From positions 1-40,045 of the forward strand of contig URRF01000007.1 of assembly GCA_900550145.1 (NCBI GenBank): a stretch of 40,045 bases of DNA. The letters run 5' to 3'. A model generated the notes under the pieces. It ran no database searches and was not told the DNA's origin. It worked only from the letters and a program-made list of their open reading frames with translations. The stretch is from an uncultured Mollicutes bacterium (GTDB taxonomy: Bacteria; Bacillota_I; Bacilli_A; RF39; UBA660). Of the stretch, positions 34,651 through 40,045 are shown piece after piece. Position numbers and translations under genes: made by a program. Position 1 is the first letter of the stretch. Each line of letters opens with the position of its first letter.

Positions 34651-34820
34651 AGGGTACGACGAGTGTACTCGAGAAGAGTCGACTTTTTACTTAAGGAAGT
34701 TTATGCAATGTTCTTATAAAGAACTTAACAAGAATGAAGTGCCAAAATTAAACGGAAGTACTAGAGTATTTCTAGAATTGCTGTACTATTCTTTGTTCAG
34801 TTCTTTTTCTTATGCTCTAA
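34651..34820 (+). ncRNA. Structured untranslated leader or small RNA of unknown class
   Basis: Between the promoter and the HTH gene no ORF is evident but many helices can form: CGAGT/ACTCG (34660-34671), GTTCTT-ATA-AAGAAC (34710-34724), AAGAAT (34730-34735) with ATTCTT (34788-34793), continued inward by AGTAC (34757-34761) with GTACT (34783-34787), and CTAGA/TCTAG (34761-34775). GAAC (34721) could switch from the local hairpin to pair with GTTC at 34795-34798, then TTCTTTTTCTT follows. This is consistent with an attenuator or a copy-control-like RNA. No known family is recognised. Confidence 0.5.
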
Positions 34821-34861
34821 AAGACTGACAAATAATAGACTATTAAGGTAATCTTATATCA

Positions 34862-35392
34862 ATGAATATGGAAAGAGATATTGAACCTTTTATTAAATTA
34901 GTTTTTCCAACAAGTTTATTAGGAGATAAGAATTTAACAACACTTCAAAGATTACTATTAATTTACATTTTGTCACTTTGCAAGAAAAAAGGATATTGTT
35001 GGGCTAAAAATAGATATCTTAGTGAGAAATTTGGAGTTAGTAAACAGACAATATCAAAGAGTATAAGTAGTTTATCTAAATATGGTTATATTGTTGTAAA
35101 GCACAGTAATAAAGAAAAAAATGATGACAAGAGAAAAATCATAATATCAGAGGTATTCAAAAAAAGAATATCAGATATACAAGAAAATCTTAATACCAGT
35201 ATTCAAGAAAACTTTAAACAATATAATAAAAATAATAATATAAGAAAAAATATAGGTCCTGCTATAGAATATGATGATGAAGGTAATATCATATCTTGGA
35301 ATGGTAAATCTACAGTATCTGAACCTATGAGTGAAGAAGAAATTAAAGAATTAGAAGCATTAATAAATGAAATAACAAAAGGAGATGAATAA
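34862..35392 (+). CDS. Helix-turn-helix (HTH_36-like) protein
   Basis: The 176-residue protein has a winged-helix core at residues about 25-80 (LTTLQRLLLIYILSLCKKKG and RYLSEKFGVSKQTISKSI), like the HTH_36 proteins found near replication or transfer genes on plasmids and integrative elements. The C terminus is charged (EEEIKELEALINEI). The ribosome site is weak. It is preceded by the long structured leader, so it is probably regulated at RNA level. It may control or initiate element functions. Confidence 0.7.
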   Translation: MNMERDIEPFIKLVFPTSLLGDKNLTTLQRLLLIYILSLCKKKGYCWAKNRYLSEKFGVSKQTISKSISSLSKYGYIVVKHSNKEKNDDKRKIIISEVFKKRISDIQENLNTSIQENFKQYNKNNNIRKNIGPAIEYDDEGNIISWNGKSTVSEPMSEEEIKELEALINEITKGDE

Positions 35393-35433
35393 TTTATTGT
35401 TTAACAAAGTCATACACTATAAAGAGGTGACTT

Positions 35434-35526
35434 ATGTTTAATATAATAGAAACATTTAAAAAAGATTCTCCTGATTTAATCTTGTTGATAACTAATTATA
35501 TAAAAAGAGTGATGGATAATGAGTAG
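35434..35526 (+). CDS. 30-residue ORF upstream of recombinase 2, candidate accessory factor
   Basis: AGAGGTGA precedes the ATG by three bases. The protein reads MFNIIETFKKDSPDLILLIT and ends in KRVMDNE. It lies between the HTH gene and recombinase 2 on the same strand, matching the small ORF upstream of recombinase 1 in position but not in sequence. No family is recognised. Confidence 0.4.
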   Translation: MFNIIETFKKDSPDLILLITNYIKRVMDNE

Positions 35527-35602
35527 AACAATGGTGTTATATTGTTCTTTATGGTACAATATAATTGGCTTTAATTTGTTATACAAGAAGAAAGGAGTAT
35601 AA

Positions 35603-37192
35603 ATGTATAACAATACAGTAAAAGCACCAGAGTTTTACAAAGCAGGAATATATATAAGATTATCTGAAGCCGATCAAGGAAAATCTTACGAAGCAGAAAG
35701 CGAGAGTGTCCTTAATCAAAGAAATATACTAATGAAATTTGTAAAAGATAATGGTTTTATCTTTGTAGGAGAATATGTTGATGATGGTTATTCCGGTACT
35801 GATTTTGATAGACCAGGGTTTAATCTAATGATGGAAGATTTGAAAAAAGGACTCATAAATCTTGTAATAGTTAAAGATTTATCAAGATTAGGAAGAGATC
35901 ATATACTAACAGGTTATTATGTTGAAAATTATTTTCCTGAAAATGGTATAAGATTTATATCTATACAAGAAAGTTATGATAATTTTAAATTAAAATCAAG
36001 TAATGATTCTGTAATGTTTATATTTGCATGTAATGATTTTTATAGTAAACAAAATTCAGTTAAAATTAGAAATGTATTAGAATATAAAAAAAGAAAAGGA
36101 AAATTTATTGGTAGTGCTCCAAGTTATGGATATATGAGAGATCCTAATGATAAAGGACACCTACTACCAGATCCTGAATATGCACCTGTGGTTAAGAAAA
36201 TATTTGAAATGGCTAATGATGGAGTTGGTTTATCAGAAATAACTACTTATTTAAATGATAGTAAAATTAAAACACCAAGTAGTCTCAAAAGAAAAAATCC
36301 TCGCGCAAGGAGTAAATATAATTCTATTTGGACAATATCTTCTGTTAAAAAGATACTTAAAAATCAAATGTATGTTGGTGATATGGTTCAAAATATTCAG
36401 TATAAAAGAGGGTATAAAACTAAAAAGAAATTGGCCGTTCCAAAAGAAAATTGGATTATAGTTAAAAATACTCATGAACCTCTTGTAGATAGAATGATTT
36501 TTGAAAAAATACAAGGAAATGTTAAAAGAACCAATATTACTAATATAACTAAAAGAGAAAAAAGATTATTTGAAAATCTATTATATTGTAAGGAATGCAG
36601 CAATACACTAACTATTACTTATAGAAAGAATCATGATTATTGGACAATTAATTGTAATAAGTATTCAAGAGATCCAAGAAGACATTTATGTTATCCACAT
36701 TTTATGCCTTATGATAAATTAGAAGAAGCATTACTAGAAGTTATTAAAAACACATGTAAAAAGTATTTGGAAGCAATTAATGTACCAAATCTTGCACTTG
36801 AATTAAAAGATAGAAAGAAAAATAATCTTAAAATAGAAGCAAGAATATTTGATTTAGAAAAAAAAGAAAAAGATCTTCTTAATAAATTAGATATGCTATA
36901 TGAAGATAAGTTTAGAGGATTAGTATCAGATGAGATGTATAAAAGAATAGCTAATGAAACTGAAGTATTGTTAACTAAATCAAGGACTGAAATAAAGAAA
37001 TTAAAGGCAGATGAAAAGGATATGCAAAATAAGACAGATGATGTAAAAAAATATGAGGATAAAATAGAAGCATTAATTGACTTAGAAAATCCAACTAGGG
37101 AATTAATGCAAGCTATCATTGATAAAATAGTAATAGATAAAGATAAAAATATTGAAATAATTTACAAATTTAGTATATTAAATAATATTTAA
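35603..37192 (+). CDS. Large serine recombinase of element 2
   Basis: The 529-residue protein has a GAAAGGAG ribosome site. The resolvase domain has AGIYIRLSEAD (catalytic Ser21), DDGYSGTDFDRPGFN and VVKDLSRLGRD-type motif (VIVKDLSRLGRD). A recombinase domain (SAPSYGYMRDPNDKGHLLPD), a zinc ribbon (LLYCKECSNTLT ... CNKYSRD ... LCYPH) and a coiled coil follow. The order and length are standard. It would act on the att sites at 25230 and 38137. It belongs to a different sequence branch from recombinase 1, which has a long N-terminal extension. Confidence 0.95.
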   Translation: MYNNTVKAPEFYKAGIYIRLSEADQGKSYEAESESVLNQRNILMKFVKDNGFIFVGEYVDDGYSGTDFDRPGFNLMMEDLKKGLINLVIVKDLSRLGRDHILTGYYVENYFPENGIRFISIQESYDNFKLKSSNDSVMFIFACNDFYSKQNSVKIRNVLEYKKRKGKFIGSAPSYGYMRDPNDKGHLLPDPEYAPVVKKIFEMANDGVGLSEITTYLNDSKIKTPSSLKRKNPRARSKYNSIWTISSVKKILKNQMYVGDMVQNIQYKRGYKTKKKLAVPKENWIIVKNTHEPLVDRMIFEKIQGNVKRTNITNITKREKRLFENLLYCKECSNTLTITYRKNHDYWTINCNKYSRDPRRHLCYPHFMPYDKLEEALLEVIKNTCKKYLEAINVPNLALELKDRKKNNLKIEARIFDLEKKEKDLLNKLDMLYEDKFRGLVSDEMYKRIANETEVLLTKSRTEIKKLKADEKDMQNKTDDVKKYEDKIEALIDLENPTRELMQAIIDKIVIDKDKNIEIIYKFSILNNI

Positions 37193-37194
37193 AA

Positions 37195-37218
37195 ACTTTG
37201 TTCCAATAGGAACAAAGT
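37195..37218 (+). other. Perfect hairpin after recombinase 2
   Basis: Ten-base stem ACTTTGTTCC / GGAACAAAGT with an AATA loop and no T-run. It may be a weak terminator, an RNA stability element or a protein site between the recombinase and the next gene. Confidence 0.5.
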
Positions 37219-37257
37219 AAACATAGAAATAGATAAACTACTTATAGGGGGAACAAA

Positions 37258-38109
37258 ATGGAAGAAAAGAATATGATATTTGTTGAACAATTAGTAAAGA
37301 CTAATTTTGTAAAACCAATGAGAAGATATATAAAGAAATATCTGAAGAATTTATCGGTTACAGAAGATGTTAGTATTGAAACAATTAATCTATTACAACA
37401 AGCTAATAATACAATTAATAATGTTTATAAACTTTTAAGAAAAAAAGACTTAGTGGATTCTGCAACATTGATGCGTTCGTGTATGGAAAAAATAATGATG
37501 GCAATGATGATATTTTTTGACCCAACAGAGACATTTGAAGAATTTAAAAATTTAGAAAAATGTGGTAAAAGCAAAAATACTCGTCCTACAGCAATATTAA
37601 ATAATTTTAAATCTAAATTAAAAGAAATTAATCCAGTTTTATTTGAAGAATTTGAGGATGATGAATTACAATCATTATTAGAAGAAACTTATGAAAAGTT
37701 ATGTTTGTATACACATAGTTCAATTGTAGTTAGTATGATGATAGAAGTTAATAAAAATAATGATGAAGATTTATTTGCTTTATATTTTTATCTAATTGCT
37801 TATTTTTTGGAAATATTAATATATTCATCTTTAAAATATTTAATTCATGATGATAAAGATCATATCGACGCTTTTTGTATATTCATGGGATTTACACTAT
37901 TATGTTCTAGGGTAGATAAAAATAAGTTAACAGAAGATTATACTAATAAATATAAAGATTACCTTCATTGGGAAATTAATGAACATTTTGCAGATAAATA
38001 TAAAGATGTAGTAGAAAAAACGAAGACTGATTGGTCTGAATTGCAAAAGATGATAAAAAATAATCCAAAAGTATTTGAAAATTATATAATGAATTTATCA
38101 AAAAAATAA
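37258..38109 (+). CDS. Hypothetical helical protein (DUF5677-like)
   Basis: The 283-residue all-helical protein has a GGGGG ribosome site. The pattern DSATLMRSCMEKIMMAMM, then LCLYTHSSIVVSMMI and a membrane-like helical stretch ALYFYLIAYFLEILIYSSL resembles DUF5677-type proteins; the match is weak. It lies between recombinase 2 and attR, ending only five bases before the attR arm. This is a place where cargo genes are often acquired. The function is unknown. Confidence 0.55.
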   Translation: MEEKNMIFVEQLVKTNFVKPMRRYIKKYLKNLSVTEDVSIETINLLQQANNTINNVYKLLRKKDLVDSATLMRSCMEKIMMAMMIFFDPTETFEEFKNLEKCGKSKNTRPTAILNNFKSKLKEINPVLFEEFEDDELQSLLEETYEKLCLYTHSSIVVSMMIEVNKNNDEDLFALYFYLIAYFLEILIYSSLKYLIHDDKDHIDAFCIFMGFTLLCSRVDKNKLTEDYTNKYKDYLHWEINEHFADKYKDVVEKTKTDWSELQKMIKNNPKVFENYIMNLSKK

Positions 38110-38114
38110 CAAAA

Positions 38115-38150
38115 CGTTACACTTTGATTATTGCCTGGTGGCACAGGCGC
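38115..38150. other. attR of element 2
   Basis: Element-side arm CGTTACAC-TTT-GATTATTGCCT (38115-38136), then the crossover dinucleotide GG (38137-38138) and the resumed amidase gene TGGCACAGGCGC. Confidence 0.85.
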
Positions 38151-39426
38151 TGAAGCAGTATATGCACTCAGAAACAATGATGCTTTATCTAAACTTATCT
38201 TAGAAGAGATTGCCAAAACAGGTCAACCAATAAGAAAATGGTATCAAAGAAGATTACCATCTGATCCCTCAAAAGATTATTATTTTATACACAGATTAAC
38301 TGGTAAAACAGAACCTGTACTTATTGAGTATGGATTTGTAGACAATATAAAAGATGCTAATTTCATAAAGAATAATTGGCAAAATTTGGCAGAAGCAACA
38401 GTTAGAGCAGTGGCTAGTTACGTAGGAGCACCATATGATCAAGTCAGTGAAAGTTCAATATACGTAGTAAAAAGAGGCGACAGTTTATACTCAATAGCCA
38501 AAAAATTTGGAATAGACGTAAATAATTTAAAATCAGCAAATAATTTACAAAATAATTTAATAAGTATAGGTCAAAAACTAATTATACCTGGTTTTGTTGA
38601 ATCAACAGGAACTAACATAAATTATGTAGTTCAAAAAGGAGATAGTTTATATTCAATAGCATCTAAATATAACACAACAGTTGATTCAATTAAAAGATTA
38701 AACAATCTAAGTTCTAATGTTTTAAATGTAGGTCAAACTTTAAAAATACCAGTAAAAAAAGAATTCGAAGCAGAAGTCGACATAGCAGCACCTACCAATA
38801 CTTATGTAGTGGAGTATGGTGATACGTTAGATTCTATAGCGAAAAAGAATAATATACCCGTTCAACAACTAATAGATTTAAATAAACTAACTGATTATGA
38901 ATTGTATGTAGGTCAAATTTTAAAATTACCAACGCTTGCTGGTGAAGAAATAATTGGAGAAAATGATTATGTAGTAAAAAGAGGCGACAATCTATATTCA
39001 ATTGCAAGAAAATATAATACGACAGTATCTGAAATAAAGAAAATAAACAATCTTACTTCTAATAATTTAGAAATAGGTCAGGTATTAAAAATGCCTACTT
39101 CATTAGTTGAAGTTGAGGTAGTAACAGAACCAAATACATATATAGTAAAAAAAGGAGATAGTTTATATTCAATTGCATTATCAAACAATACAACAGTAGA
39201 TGAAATCAAAAGATTAAACAATTTAACAAGTAATACACTAAATATAGGCGATAAACTTAAACTTCCATCTACAACAAGTGACATCACTACATATACTGTA
39301 AAAAGAGGAGATAGTTTATATTCGATAGCAAGAGAGTATAACACAACCATAAATGAAATCAAAAAATTGAATAATTTGACGAATAATTTGTTAAGTATAG
39401 GTCAAATAATAAAAATACCTGTATAA
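38137..39426 (+). CDS. LysM-amidase 3' part (amidase end and six LysM repeats), interrupted by element 2
   Basis: The frame stays open for 429 codons from the junction. It begins GGTGAEAVYALRN, has the catalytic-Glu region PVLIEYGFVDN and then six LysM peptidoglycan-binding repeats of about 45 residues (each Y-x-V-x-x-GD-x-L-x-SIA, ending in GQ-x-L-x-IP). A TTG at 38131 could open the frame but no ribosome site precedes it. It should be expressed only after excision joins it to 24960-25229. LysM amidases of this build are common in spore formers, where they can act on cortex or coat. Confidence 0.88.
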   Translation, partial: GGTGAEAVYALRNNDALSKLILEEIAKTGQPIRKWYQRRLPSDPSKDYYFIHRLTGKTEPVLIEYGFVDNIKDANFIKNNWQNLAEATVRAVASYVGAPYDQVSESSIYVVKRGDSLYSIAKKFGIDVNNLKSANNLQNNLISIGQKLIIPGFVESTGTNINYVVQKGDSLYSIASKYNTTVDSIKRLNNLSSNVLNVGQTLKIPVKKEFEAEVDIAAPTNTYVVEYGDTLDSIAKKNNIPVQQLIDLNKLTDYELYVGQILKLPTLAGEEIIGENDYVVKRGDNLYSIARKYNTTVSEIKKINNLTSNNLEIGQVLKMPTSLVEVEVVTEPNTYIVKKGDSLYSIALSNNTTVDEIKRLNNLTSNTLNIGDKLKLPSTTSDITTYTVKRGDSLYSIAREYNTTINEIKKLNNLTNNLLSIGQIIKIPV

Positions 39427-39427
39427 T

Positions 39428-39485
39428 AAAAAAATCTATATTTTGATGTTATAACTTAAATTTCACATCATTTATAGATTTTTTA
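39428..39485. terminator. Bidirectional terminator between the LysM-amidase and the hydrolase
   Basis: AAAAAATCTATA pairs with TATAGATTTTTT, and GATG pairs with CATC further in. It ends at the hydrolase stop codon. Confidence 0.6.
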
Positions 39486-39908
39486 ATGTAAATTCTTGCA
39501 AATGCCAGAAGCTGGTTCATAGAAACAATGACTTTTATACTTACCTGTTAGTTTTTGATCATACCAAGTTGATCTACAAACAGTACCCGTTTTAGGAGCA
39601 TAAAACCATAAAGCATTAGTGGCAGGGAAAAAAGTTTCACCTCTTATGGTTCTCTCTGCTAACTGTTTTTCTTTTGTGGTTGGATTACTAAAAAATAGCG
39701 GACTATCTTTTCCAGAAAAGCCACCTGGTGTTTGATATATCATGTCAGGAATACTTCTTATATTTTTAAAATCCAAACAATCTGCAATAATTCTATTAAT
39801 ACCAACATTACCAACCATAAGCATACCAAGATTTCCCTCACCAGTCGCTTCAGCCCTCATTAATCTTGCAAGAAGTTCCAATTCTTTTGTATTATATTTA
39901 ATAAGCAT
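39483..39908 (-). CDS. CwlJ/SleB-family cell wall hydrolase (hydrolase_2)
   Basis: The 141-residue protein starts with ATG at 39908 (AGGTGA upstream; an earlier GTG is part of that site). The catalytic region is LARLMRAEATGEGNLGMLMVG, then NVGINRI with the catalytic Glu, followed by FSGKDSP and NALWFYAPKTG, matching SleB/CwlJ catalytic domains. These degrade spore cortex with muramic delta-lactam, which CwlD makes. There is no signal peptide, as in CwlJ. It faces the LysM-amidase end. A CwlJ versus SleB assignment cannot be made. Confidence 0.85.
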   Translation of the reverse strand: MLIKYNTKELELLARLMRAEATGEGNLGMLMVGNVGINRIIADCLDFKNIRSIPDMIYQTPGGFSGKDSPLFFSNPTTKEKQLAERTIRGETFFPATNALWFYAPKTGTVCRSTWYDQKLTGKYKSHCFYEPASGICKNLH

Positions 39909-39939
39909 ATAAATCACCTATAAAATTATATATAAATAT

Positions 39940-39968
39940 TTGACAAATTATGATAAACACTGTAAAAT
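39940..39968 (+). promoter_or_regulatory. Promoter of the tRNA-Trp gene
   Basis: TTGACA, 17-base spacer, TAAAAT preceded by TG. Only about 14 bases separate it from the tRNA start. Confidence 0.8.
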
Positions 39969-39982
39969 AATTAATGTGACCT

Positions 39983-40045
39983 AGGGGTATAGTTAAATGG
40001 TATAATAATGGTCTCCAAAACCACTGTTGGGAGTTCGATTCTCTC
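39983..40045 (+). tRNA. tRNA-Trp (CCA anticodon), cut by the window edge
   Basis: It begins AGGGGTATAGTTAAATGG (acceptor 5' strand and D arm). The anticodon loop CTCCAAA holds CCA at 40015-40017, and GTTCGATTC marks the T loop. The last ten or so bases lie outside the window. CCA reads UGG only, in keeping with TGA being used as a stop here. Confidence 0.92.

Larger units (their letters stand above)
25230..38136. mobile_element. Element 2: serine-recombinase integrative element with defence cargo (12.9 kb)
   Basis: Boundaries follow from the split amidase frame and the symmetric arms. Circularised, the ends form a 46-bp near-perfect dyad around GG. It carries a probable defence operon (25920-30671), an Mrr-nSTAND NTPase, an IS30 copy, an HTH protein with a structured leader, a large serine recombinase and an orphan ORF. 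There is no relaxase or conjugation gene, so it would be integrative and at most mobilisable in trans. Confidence 0.88.

Noticed and set aside
25230..38136. Element 2 as an integrative conjugative element or prophage
   Set aside because: No relaxase, coupling protein, type IV secretion, capsid, portal or terminase gene is visible.
38131..38139. TTG as the start of an independent LysM protein
   Set aside because: There is no ribosome site ahead of it, it lies inside the recombination arm, and the downstream sequence is the second half of an amidase domain.

Overview
The window is AT-rich (roughly a quarter G+C by eye) and fits a low-GC Gram-positive (Bacillota, Bacilli-like) gut-type bacterium. 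Genes stop with TGA as well as TAA/TAG, and the tRNA-Trp at the right edge has anticodon CCA, so the standard bacterial code applies. A lipoteichoic-acid synthase indicates a monoderm cell wall. A CwlD-type cortex amidase and a CwlJ/SleB-type hydrolase suggest an endospore former or a descendant of one.

Positions 1-13.9 kb are ordinary chromosome: the 3' part of rnr, a CapA-like lipid-anchored or membrane protein, smpB and ssrA (trans-translation), a membrane protein with a 42-bp tandem repeat, a lipoprotein, cdaA-cdaR (c-di-AMP synthesis and its regulator), rplM-rpsI behind a strong promoter and hairpin leader, a small Tyr/Pro-rich protein, and a lipoteichoic-acid block (ltaS-like, yfhO-like, gtrA-like).

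The main discovery is that two different N-acetylmuramoyl-L-alanine amidase genes are each split by a different large-serine-recombinase element. Element 1 (about 14067-19772, 5.7 kb) splits cwlD inside the codon of its first zinc-ligand histidine (DPGH). Element 2 (about 25230-38136, 12.9 kb) splits an amidase with six LysM repeats just after its NHLNAG motif. In both cases joining the outer flanks at the predicted crossover dinucleotide (CA or GG) restores one uninterrupted reading frame (217 and 519 codons). Joining the inner ends gives a 46-bp dyad-symmetric attP, near-perfect for element 2. The severed 3' halves remain open. This is the architecture of sporulation-gene 'skin'-type intervening elements, here in cortex or cell-wall amidase genes, and it suggests programmed DNA rearrangement.

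Element 1 carries its recombinase, a 48-codon ORF just upstream of it, decayed fragments (cytosine-5 methyltransferase C-terminus, cold-shock protein N-terminus), two unknown proteins and a SIMPL-domain protein. Element 2 is a defence-type cargo carrier. It has one apparent operon (AbiEi-like regulator, small ORF, Fic protein, MazG-like pyrophosphohydrolase, three-TM protein, PD-(D/E)XK nuclease-DUF2075 helicase), an Mrr-nSTAND-type NTPase, an IS30 transposase, a structured leader in front of an HTH protein, a 30-codon ORF and recombinase 2, and an orphan ORF next to attR.

Between the elements (20.3-24.9 kb) lie an Abi_2/HEPN protein, a VanZ-RDD membrane protein, a UDG-family protein, and a ComEC-like metallo-beta-lactamase plus DUF3006 pair. 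That pair is flanked by a duplicated copy of the UDG gene end. The right end holds the CwlJ/SleB-like hydrolase and the truncated tRNA-Trp gene.
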